From positions 7,144,607 through 7,208,606 of the forward strand of contig CAJINV010000004.1 in NCBI GenBank assembly GCA_905178155.1: a stretch of 64,000 bases of DNA, given 5' to 3'. Below are positions 21,301-31,021 of this stretch, piece after piece. How positions within the stretch are numbered: the stretch's first letter is position 1; every line of letters starts with the position of its first letter. The position numbers and the translations under genes are program-made. The notes under the pieces are model-generated. The model was not told the origin of the DNA and ran no database searches. It saw only the letters and a program-made list of their open reading frames with translations. Origin of the DNA: Amoebophrya sp. A120 (lineage: Eukaryota > Sar > Dinophyceae > Syndiniales > Amoebophryaceae).

Positions 21301-24300
21301 TCCGTTCTTGTGACCACCATATTTACCTTTTCCACCATCGTGATACACAGTACCGTTCTTGCTGTTGACACCAGGTTTGCCTCCTTTGTAGCTGCCCTTG
21401 TTTTTGTCATAGTAGGAGCTGTTCTTGTCGCCTTTGTGATGTGGTTGGACAACTTGATTCGCTCCCGCTCCGCCATCTTGATGATTATTCTCCCCTCCAT
21501 CCACCCCTGGTGGCAGTCCCTTCCTGTTTTTCTTCTTCGTTTTCTTCTTTTTCGGACCATTTGCAGTAGCGGCACCCAAAGGCTGGTCCATTTTTGCGAA
21601 CAAGTACTCCCGCTTCACGGTGAACAGGTCTTTTTGGATGTCCTTGTCGTTGAGCCGAGTTTCATCGGGAACGCCGAGGGAAGAGAAGGAATTCTTGTTT
21701 TTCATATTGTTTTCATCGCTGTTTTTCTCCTCGTCGTCGTCTGAATTGGCTGGACTCTCCGAGGGAGATAAATTGCTATTGAACACCGCGTCAATGTTTT
21801 GCTCCAGAATTCGCGTCACCACTATGCTGTGCAAAAGTATCGTATTCGTATAAATGCAGGTCTTGCATTACAAATTTCTTTGTCAAGGCAAATCAGCATT
21901 ACAAATTTTATTTCTCATGCTGAGAAAATTTGTAATGCATTTATACGAGTACGATACTTTTGCAGTTCATAACCACCTCCGGCTCGCAATTCAGCAGTTG
22001 CGACATCGACAAGCCGTCCAACAGTGCGCCCTCGGTCTCCCGCAGCAACTCCGGCGGAACGCCGACGTAGAGTCCGCGCTTCCGTTTCGCCAGTGCGTTT
22101 TCCAGGGTCGCGATGATCGCGTTCGGCTTGTCAATCGTCGCGGGGGTGGTCGGCGTTTTCGGTTCCTTGGCGGGCGGCGGGGGTAACGTGAGGCCCCCGT
22201 TGCCGTCGAGGCCCGGGGCTTGCCGCAGGTCGGTCACGACGAACAACTTGGGGAAGAGAGTTAAAATCCGCTCGGGTGAGAAGAGGCATTCGAAGGCGCG
22301 CTTCAGCAAGCTTACATCCGGTTCGAGGCCGATCTCATGCACTGTTTTGATGTAGTTTTCAATTTGACAAAACAATATTTTGTTGCTGCTGATTTGTTGA
22401 CTATTCGCATTTTTCTACTAGGCATTCAATTTTAGCTCTCTTCCTTAGATGTTGAACGTACAAGAATTGAGTTCTTTGTCAGTGACTGCGAGGAAAGTCG
22501 AATGGTAAAGAAAAGCATTTCTACTTTTTTTTGCCCTCGTGCTTGATTTTTGCAATTAGAATCAATTATTTCACAGTTGAAATCAATACGTTTGACTTTG
22601 TCCTCGCATCCTTCCGGTTTCCCATATTTCGACCCCTGGGGGCCCCCCGTCTTCTGCGCTTCCGACAAGCTGGCCATCTTTTTTCGGTGGCGGAGAATGC
22701 TCCGCAGCAACACTTTCAAAAAGACATCCCGGACCAAATTTGCCCGGTCCGCGAGGGGCTGGTTGTGAAACTGCCAGTCCGCAGATCGGTTCCACTCCAA
22801 GCAGACCTCGATCAACAACTCCCGATCCCGCTCCATGCGCTGCTTGTTCACGTTTCGGTTGCGTTTTTCTTCCTCCGTCTCTGGCTTAGGTTCCCGCTTG
22901 TTCGTCGTGTGTCTCTTGTTCGTGCTGTTGTTCCCGTGAGGTTGATTGTGGTCCTGATTTTCGTCGTGGTTTTGGTTATTTTGATTTTCCTCCTGCTCCT
23001 GCTGATCCACCTGCGTGTGATCCAGCATCTCGTCCTTTTCAGGCGCCGCGGCGGGAGACGAGGTGTCGCCCGCGGAATTATTGTTGTTATGTGCGGGAGA
23101 AGAGGATTGATTTGCACCATCTTCTGCGTCGACTTCATTGGGTTGTTTCTCAACATCTTTGGTTCCACCAATAGAGGACTTCTTCCGAGGAGGACCACCA
23201 GCACTTCCTGCTGTAGCCGTTCCACCGACCCCTGCTGCAGACAATATCACCTGGTTGGTCTCGGTGAGCCGCTCCGGGTGGAGCCAGTAGGTCAACCCAG
23301 GTAGGAGTTTCCGGACTTCGTCGTCGGCCAGCAACCGATCTGGTTGCTTCAACGGGCGCTTCCCGCTGGTAGAAGGTTCTACTCCCGCTTCGACAACGTC
23401 CAGAATCTCGTACAGACGGTCCATCTATGAATTGCAAACATGTCTGGGTATCATGGAAAGGTTAAGAATCTGTATTGCGTGTCCACAATTCCTGAAAAAT
23501 TTGTATTGCATAAAAGCAACAAAGGCACCACAACTTCGTCATGAAGCGTCGCAGTTTGTAATGCGCACTAAGCATCAGAAAGCGCTTGAAAAATTTGTCA
23601 TGCTACACTTCACTTACAGGCGCACTCAATCATGAACATTCAGCATTACAGATTCCAAAACCCAGACATATTTGCATTTGATACCATCAACTTGTGCTTC
23701 GTCTCCTGCCGTTCCTGCAAACGCCGCGCGCGGTTTTCCTCGGTGTTTTCAGCATCAAGGTTGTTATTTCCGTCATCATCGAACTCCGAACTCGACGCCG
23801 CCGGGGCCGACCGTTTGTTGCTCGCCATCTTTTTCGCGGACGGCTGGCCGGAAGGACGCGGTGGTCTTCCTGGACCTTCGTTTTCCCCGTCATTCGCGTT
23901 CCCCGCTGAGTCATTACTATTATGCCGATTATTTCCATCACCCTCTTCGTCTTCCTCGTTCCCACCAACATTTTGCTCCTCGTTGGAACTGTTTTGGTTG
24001 AAAATATTATTTTCCTCGTCGTCGTCAAAGATTTCTTGCGGAGGTTCCTCCTCGTCCTGCTGGTTGTTTTCCTCGACCACAATCTCGTCACCACCGAAGT
24101 ACGGCTCCTGTGATAAATATGTCGGGTTGTAATTTCAATTTGTGATTGAAGATGCGCTACCTATAGTTATACTCCCTTGAAAATATGCATGACAAACACA
24201 AACAGCACCGCACGTGTATTGAAAACATGAATGACAAAAAGCATTTTTTTTCCATACCTCGCTTTCCTCCAAATCGCTCGGAAGATCATCCGGCGGGTTG

Positions 24301-24320
24301 TTCTGCTCGATCACAGACAT
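18391..24320 (-). CDS. Long Gln/His/Gly/Pro-rich protein (5 exons)
   Basis: Start at 24320 (MSVIEQNNPPDDLPSDLEES), stop at 18391 (...EITNWGLGWGG). Model: exon 1 about 24320-24257; exon 2 about 24081-23684; exon 3 about 23425-22590; exon 4 about 22341-21972; exon 5 about 21822-18391. Introns 1 and 3 are canonical (GAG/gtatgg...cacag/GAGCC and C/gtattg...aaacag/TGCATG, giving K-V-K-L-H-E-I-G). Introns 2 and 4 are introners. The N-terminal part is acidic (ENNQQDEEEPPQEIFDDDEE). A more ordered middle has LLADDEVRKLLPGLTYWLHP and LLIEVCLEWNRSADWQFHNQ. The last exon, over 1100 residues, is low-complexity: Lys/Gly-rich (KGGKKGKKGGDKDSKGG), then Gln/His/Gly/Pro-rich with polyQ and polyA. Such tails are typical of disordered, condensate-forming or RNA-associated proteins, but no RNA-binding domain is visible. 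Function unknown. Confidence 0.78.
21823..21971. mobile_element. Introner family B, TSD accac
   Basis: A 149-bp element with exact accac copies (21818-21822, 21972-21976). Arms are tatg...tgcaaaagtatcgta.tcg, with inner gcattacaaat repeats. Excision gives C-E-P-E-V-V-T-R-I-L-E-Q in frame. Possible borders are GT-TA or TG-AG, neither canonical. Confidence 0.9.
23426..23683. mobile_element. Introner family A, TSD ccatc
   Basis: A 258-bp element with exact ccatc copies (23421-23425, 23684-23688). Excision joins H-K-L-M-D-R-L-Y-E-I-L. The methionine that looks like a start at 23424 is therefore internal. Confidence 0.88.
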
Positions 24321-27300
24321 CCTGCCGGTTGATGCCTGCCGGTTGGTGTTCTACTTGCGATCGTTGTAAAAAGTGTAGTTTTCTTCAAAAAATCTTCGCC
24401 GCGCGTACTATAATCCTCCTTCACGACGACACGAATACGCCGCTTTACGTTGGTTTTAGTGCGAAGCAATTTGCTGCTAGCTTTTTCCTTCCGGAGCTCT
24501 TTCTTGTTGTAAAAATGAACTTAATGCCCGGAGTAGTTCTTATGTGTAGTAGAAATCGAAAACAAAATCGTCCAAGCCCCGTAATGTTAACGACAGTGCT
24601 TTCTTTTGAAAACAGCTGCGTCAGTGGGGAAGTAGAGAAAAAAAAACCGCTGTAGAGGTCCTCCTCGGTCTACTGCAAGCCGTGATGCCGCGCTCGCCGA
24701 AAGAAAAGTTGCACGGTCTTCGCGAACTTCTGCCGAGGATGCTGATGCCGAGGTCGCTAGTACTCACTGTGAGTGTGGGCCAACAAGATGTCAGAGTGGT
24801 CGCGCTGACACTTGTCTAAGGTCCATAGGTTGATGCTTCTTGTTCTCAAAAGTCGTACAGCAAGTGTTGTCTCTAGTAGATGTTGGTACTACCACTAGGA
24901 TGATGAGCTCGAAAACGATATAGTCCTCGAACTTGTCTCCTCTTCTTGCTGTTTATTGAAGAGTGGTTTATGTTTGTATCCTACCTACGACAAAACAGCG
25001 CCAAAAAAAAAGCTGTTGTTGTGTTTTGGGTACTCAACATACAAGTAAAACTCGAGCGGTGTGTGTTACGTGAAAATCGGTCGATACCTCCCCTGGAGGC
25101 ACGTAGTAGTAGTTTAGGGCGATAATATAATGCCGTAAGTGCTAGTGTTTTCAAAGGGAAAAAGAAAACAATAACAAGCGTTAAAATGAATATGAAAGTG
25201 ATGGCACTAAAGGTATGCTAGGGGGGTTTGCTTTATTTTTGTGGAATGCGAGCCGCGAATAGTTTCCATATCGAACTGATTCGGTGCCTATGGCGAGGCC
25301 GAACCATCGACGCTGAAATTTGATGAGACCCTGTCGAGTTTATGATGAGGTGCATGATATTGAGGCGTTGTGGTAGGTATAGGTCCGAAGTCGCCTACAA
25401 CTACATAAAAATAATCGGCTTTCGGTTCTCATTGAGTTGTTCGCCTAAACGAGACGGGGCTGCGCGGTGTACGACTATGTCAAGGGAAAAAATCGATGTT
25501 GCCTATACTTTGATACGGGGTGGAATTTTTACTTCTACTTTCAAATTCAAGCGAACGACCCAACTTGCAGACTAAGTGCAAGCGGAGCTATTCATTCTCA
25601 TTTTGTGGTGGACGAGTTGTATCTATTGAGGTATTTCTTTCAATTTCTTGCGCTCTGTTCCACCTCATTCGTATTTGCATAATCACGAAATAGTTCGAGC
25701 TTGATCTTCTGCTTTTCAGCACGACTTGCATTCATCTTCCCTAGCAATGCGGTTGTAAGTGCGTCCTCTACGTAAAAACATTCCCTCGATGAAGTGAGCG
25801 ATGTCAATAGCTTTCTGCATGTAGCCCGCTACCAACATCATTTATCTCCATCTTCTGATCAGATTTTTTCTTTCTCGCCGCAATGGACGTCGGAAGCCTC
25901 GAGGGCTCCTGCAAACTTGATGCAATTTGAATTTCCGTATAACGCGAGCGCGATTGCAACAAAGTTGGTGAAAAAATTCTTTTTCGTGTGATTGAGGGCT
26001 GTATATTTACTTTTCGCTCATAGTGTACCTACTTGGCTCTAGAGGAGTTTATTCGACGCTTGCTTCATCTGTGTTCGACTTTCATTTTGATTTTCAAGGA
26101 TCGCTTTCGCAAAAAAGTATGATAGTTTTGCTACTCTTCTTGATTCAGCAGTAGATTAAGATTGTTTTGTGGTGCCACAAATGAAAATCTCACTGCCTCG
26201 ATGAATGATGCGATCTTCGAGGCTAAACATCGGGTAAAAGTTTTCAATGTTTTATTTTTAATGCGTGTGGTGATCGATTTGTACGCCCCATCATATGCTT
26301 GTTTTGTTCATCTTGCTATCAGTTGGCGCAGCTCTACTACTCTAGGTGCACGTCAGGATTAGGGTATGAGATTTCGCTCATATACTAGAAATTTCATTCT
26401 GACGACCTCCAAGTGTCGGACGCGACATCCATCGTCAAGGTCAATGTCACGACGGACCATGCTACTACAACTAAAGTTTAAAAACGACCACCTGTAAATT
26501 TGTATTTGTATTGCTGGTGTGGCTGTGGGCACCATCTGTCCTAGCCAAAGAGATACTCTGTGGCTCAAGTTCAACCACACACTTTCGAGGCTGTTTGAAA
26601 AAAGTTGCTTGCTTGGTGTCACCTCGTCCTGACAGAGACGGTGACTGACAGAAACGGGGTGCAAGATATATATATATAGTCGTACGAACGATGTTGAGGC
26701 AGTTCCAACGGTATTTGCGATATTCCAATACGTATAGATCTTCTGGTTTCTCAGTAGTTACGAACACGACGAGCGCACGAACCTACCTTTTCGAGCAACA
26801 CGTTTCTGATAGGTAAGAACCATACTGAGGAGCACCTAGAATACTAGAAGCAAGTACTTTCATCGCTGCGTGTCGTGTGTCTGTTGCACGAACAAGTAGA
26901 TCGTCCATACAAACAACTTCTATACCCAACTTTTTTTCTGCAGCGAAAATTTGGCCTGGCGGTGATATCTCGCTGGCAATTTGAAAAAAATTGAATACGT
27001 CTCGACCACAACGTTGGCCGCTTAGATTTTAGATTTGGATTTCTCGCTTGGACGATCTACTTGAGAACGTCGCTGTATTTTTGTAAAGTGGAGCTTTGTA
27101 CGAAGTACGATTTCGTTGTTGACACTTGTTGTTTTATAGCATTCTGATTTATATTCCGTATACATCAAGGTGTACGTACTCGTTGATCTGAGCACACCAA
27201 AACAAGCGCAGGAGTACTACATAATCCGCTTGCAGCTTTGGTGGTTATCAGAAATCATGTGCGCAATGCATTCAAAAAGTCTCAGTCTTATTTCAGACAA

Positions 27301-27631
27301 AAGTAAGTACTGAAAAGCGGAGGAGAATTATGCTTGTCTTAAGTGACAGTGAGCGTGGACGTGGTCGTGGTGAAAAGCAGCATGGTAGGCACTACTTGGA
27401 GGTGGCTGATGGCAGCTAATCTACGAAAATTCATCTACTTTCGGTTTCGACACTTGTTGCCGTCTGCAAAAAATTGTACGGTATTCGTGACGGTAGAAAG
27501 ATGAAAAGAAAAGTTTTCTAGGCAAGCGTCGGCTGCGAACATGTTTTCCGCTCTTGCGAATTACAGTATTCCGGACGACGAGCACAAAGCGCCTGTCCAC
27601 AAGGTCGACGCCGACGCCACGGCAACTAGTA
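24321..27631. other. Gene-poor stretch of 3.3 kb
   Basis: Only short, composition-driven open frames on both strands. No homology, no introners and no strong repeats apart from a short ta run near 26671. Exons smaller than I can recognise are possible. Confidence 0.55.
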
Positions 27632-29759
27632 TTAAGCCAGTGTCGCGACGCACGTTTTTAGTGCGTCTGCGACGTCGCTGGATGCGTCTTTGCCCTTCAG
27701 CGCTTCGCCCAGGACGCGCTGTGCTGCCCGCCTCTTGCCGATCAGAGTTGTGTCTGACATCATGAGGCAGAAGCGGTGGGGCGTAGGAATGAAATTCACG
27801 GTCTCTTCTCGGCCCTCCACCAGGACGACAGACCTTAATGTTTTCGGATTCTTTATTTGTGTAGATCTCGTGCTGCCCGACCGCGCAAATCATAACGTTT
27901 TGTCGCTGTTCTTGCGTCTATCATTTCACATACTTCTTAATGGATCCCATGCAGGGTACACAACAAGAAATGGAAACTGAAGAAACGAAATCACATAGAA
28001 AAGTTTTTGAACTACCCGTCCTGCCCCATTTGCTGGCATGCGTCTGCGGCAAATTTCACGACTTCTCCCTGCGATTTCTTCGCGACGCTGGGAATGTTCT
28101 GGCCGATCCTGGGCTCTTTCAGGAGCGTGTTGCACGTTTCAGAAACGAGGACTTGAGAACCTGAAAAACAATTTCAGTGAAGTTTACCAGCATGACAGAA
28201 GATAGCGTAGTCGGAAGTGTTTATGACAGATGACAAATGACTACAACTTACACCTTAAAGCTAATGTATGTTAAACAGAGTGCCCGACCGATGAAATAAA
28301 TGAATGTATCTGTATGACTTTTCTACCATCTGCTCTGGTGAGCTGTATGTCCCATTTCTCGTTGAATTTTCCGAATTTCAGATTCTTCATCCAGCCATCG
28401 AGGTTCTCCGCCGTCTATGTTCTGCAAAAGTATCGCACTCGTATAAATGCATTACAAATTTTCTCAGCATGAGAAATAAAATCTGTAAGTAATGCGGATT
28501 TACCTTAACAAAAAGATTTGTAATGCATGATTGCAATACCGGTACAATACTTTTGCACAGGATACCGTCAACGCCTCGTCTATTGCCGCGACGCCGTTCT
28601 TCTCGCAGAAGTCACATATGGAAGCGTCAGGTTTGAAATCGACAAAGTTGAAATGATTTGTCATGCTAAACCGACCGAAACCACTACACAACCTGTAAGG
28701 GCACCTCACCGCAGATGGTTCGGCCACCAGGTCGTGGAAAATCTGCATGATTTGTCATGCATAAAATGGATGCCAGTTGGAACCCAGTTTTCAAGTGGCG
28801 CATGACAAATTTTGGTGGTCCCTAAATCCAGTTTGTCATGCTGTTTAGGCAAAGAAGACCGATTTTCTCATGCTACTTTAGCAGCTCGAGCTCTAACCTC
28901 AAACAGGCTCACAATCGGCCTCACTTGCCTGCTCTGCAACGCACGTACCTCGGGTCATGCATTTTATGCATGACAAATCATTTCAACTCCGTCGATTTCA
29001 ATTCTGACACTTCCATATCACAGGCTTGCACGGTAAGACACCGGAAAAGGTTACCGTTTGACCAGGTGACCGCAGATTTTAACTTTGCTTGGAGCTTCGC
29101 TACTGTGGTGCCCTTTCCCGTGCCGGAGAGACCAACCAGAACCAGGACACAACCTGCAGTTGGCGGTGGAGGTGAAATTCATTTTTGCATTCATGCATGA
29201 AAAATTGTAATTTCCTGCTACACGGCGACACTACACACACTGCATCACAAGTTGTATTTGATCTGCCTCTATTACTCTTTCTATTTCTATACCTTTATCC
29301 GCTCCTTCCCCAATCGCCTTCAATATCTCTTCCGCAACTATATCTGCTGACTTTCCCAAAACGTTGATTTGCGTGTACGGGTCTGGTTTCAGCGCCGGCA
29401 ATACTCCCTTGTCCTGCGCGAATTTTATTCCGGCGGCCAGCGCGTCGCCGTCTTTCTGGTCGCGGGAAAGAATGTCCGTCATCTCCGCATCGGAGAGCTT
29501 TTTGAAGCAGCCATCCTCACAAAGTATGAAATGCAAATTATCTTTCCCGTACAAGTACAACATGCATCACAAATTTCATCCATTTGGAGGGAATACTACT
29601 TGTCGTGCTAAACTAGGATCGAAGCCAAGTTTTGTCATGCAGAGACCGCATCTGTACGTGTACGGGAAATTTACTGTGGATACAAAGTAAATCAATCACA
29701 CAGCTGGTCGCTACGTCGTCCTGAGCGGCGAGCGTGTCCCAGCTGAGACCCGCAGCCAT
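27632..29759 (-). CDS. Cytidylate-kinase-like P-loop NMP kinase
   Basis: Predicted to transfer phosphate from ATP to a nucleoside monophosphate, by family resemblance. Model from ATG 29759 (MAAGLSWDTLAAQDDVATSC): exons about 29759-29683, 29524-29300, 29165-29018, 28616-28565, 28415-28345, 28160-28010 and 27836-27632. The Walker A motif is G-L-S-G-T-G-K-G-T-T, preceded by hydrophobic VLVLV. Further on, S-V-V-L-V-E-G-R-E-E-T-V-N-F-I-P fills the place of the EGRDIGTVVFP motif of bacterial Cmk, and IGKRRAAQRVLGEALKG resembles the lid/arginine region. The PRIGQNIPSVAKKSQGEVVK stretch matches the Cmk insert (S..A..P.VR). About 330 residues. The first 90 residues (DGCFKKLSDAEMTDILSRDQ) are not part of the kinase fold. 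The frame stays open upstream to 30122 with an Arg/Ser-rich, acid-poor sequence that could be a targeting peptide. Three introners and three GT-AG introns restore the frame. Confidence 0.8.
28416..28564. mobile_element. Introner family B, TSD ccgtc
   Basis: A 149-bp element with exact ccgtc copies (28411-28415, 28565-28569). Excision gives D-E-A-L-T-A-E-N-L-D-G-W-M in the kinase. Same length as the copy at 21823. Confidence 0.88.
28617..29017. mobile_element. Longest introner, about 50-bp arms, TSD tcaca
   Basis: A 401-bp element with exact tcaca copies (28612-28616, 29018-29022). Arms begin tatggaag.gtcag and continue through gaaatcgac..agttgaaatg to ttgtcatgc. Several further gcatgacaaat and ttgtcatgc motifs lie inside, so it may be composite. 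Excision gives T-V-Q-A-C-D-F-C-E-K-N-G. Confidence 0.87.
29525..29682. mobile_element. Introner family D, TSD caaag
   Basis: A 158-bp element with exact caaag copies (29520-29524, 29683-29687). Arms carry cccgtaca.gtac. Excision gives I-D-L-L-C-E-D-G-C-F in the kinase N-terminus. Confidence 0.87.
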
Positions 29760-31021
29760 AGTGGAAATAAATGTCGCTGAGGGGTAGAAGTGGTGAAGTT
29801 CTTTGCTGGGCGACTCGTGGAGATGAGTGGATGCTGTTGCCCTCGGTGCAGCGCAACAAGTCGCTGACGCTCCAATCCTGGCCGCCTCCTGTGGGCCTTG
29901 TCGCTTTGATGGTGCTAGAAGAAGGGATGAGCCAGAGGAGCAGCGTACGTTGCCTCTTGCAATTTTTGCAACAAGCGGAGATGATAGTGAGCTAGCACAT
30001 CTGGAACTTGTAGTTCTGTTGCCTACGCTCGAAAAGCTTCCTCTTTGGATACAACTACGAGTCGAATAACTCAAAGCAGTACTTCTAAAGCGTAAGCATA
30101 GGCAGCGATTTTGAAATATCATACGAGCATAGTTGTTTTTGGTTGTGTGTTGTGAGGCGCCCTGTCATCCCGAGCAAGAGCCACTTTGATTTTACTCTTC
30201 AGCCGGTTGGTTTAGCACTTGGCGGTGGTATAGCTCTAGTTACCACATATCTTTGCTCGTGGTTTAAGTTTGGATCATCTTCACATAAGCAAAAATTATG
30301 AGATCGGCTGAAGATCTTCATTTGTGCGCAGAGCTGGACCGGCGAAAGAAAGAACATGCGTGAAAAATGAAATTCGACTTCAGCGCAAGATAAGCAGCGC
30401 GAGATATTGAATGCAGACGATTTCTTTGTAAAAGTGTGGCACTTTGACCATAGTCGTAAAACGCTTGCTAGCACTGTAATAAAATTCATTATCATTCGCT
30501 ATCGGTATCGCCGTGTTCTAAGCTTCTACAAAACAAGCTTGATTCAAAAGTAGATACAATAGGAAGTCGTAGTGTCGTTTATGATCTTTTCGCAAAATGT
30601 AATAGTAGCCATCGGTACTTGTAGTTGTCAATCGATGTTGCTGTGACAATGTCCTAGAATCCTTGATTTCGGGTTGTAATGTAGTAGCAACGATGAAAAT
30701 TAGTATTCCCTTGAGCTTTGTTGGGTCACCGTGTGATCATCTGGGAATTCCAAATGCCATATTGGTTTATTTCAGGTTGTTTCTTGTTACCAAAAAGGTT
30801 GTCTACTGTGCCCTGTGTTTTTTCAATTTCAAAAAAACGACGTTGTCATTGTGTCGACTTATAATCTCTTCTTGAAATAACCAGGAGAACCACATAGGGG
30901 GCACAAGTAGCTTCGCATTCTTTGAATCGATCGCATTCAATTTTGAATCTAGTACAACCTGAGCTGCATCGCGATCGTCGGTTGTATCACCACTATAACA
31001 AACAAAAACCTCCCGCGGCCT
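29760..31021. other. Intergenic; possible leader-coding part on the right of the kinase
   Basis: 29760-30122 is open in frame with the kinase and may encode a targeting peptide or be 5' UTR. The rest has no supported coding sequence, repeats or introners. Confidence 0.5.

Noticed and set aside
18334-21853. Numerous plus-strand ORFs antisense to the Gln-rich exon
   Set aside because: Low-complexity shadows (Leu/Cys/Trp-rich). The minus strand has one uninterrupted frame over the whole stretch.
21823-21971. 150-bp hairpins considered as miRNA precursors or attenuator-like RNA
   Set aside because: They sit exactly at coding junctions with target duplications and restore the frame when removed, so introners explain them better.
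26561-26569. tggctcaag, resembling the end of the dinoflagellate spliced leader
   Set aside because: Only nine bases match, with no leader sequence before it; expected by chance.
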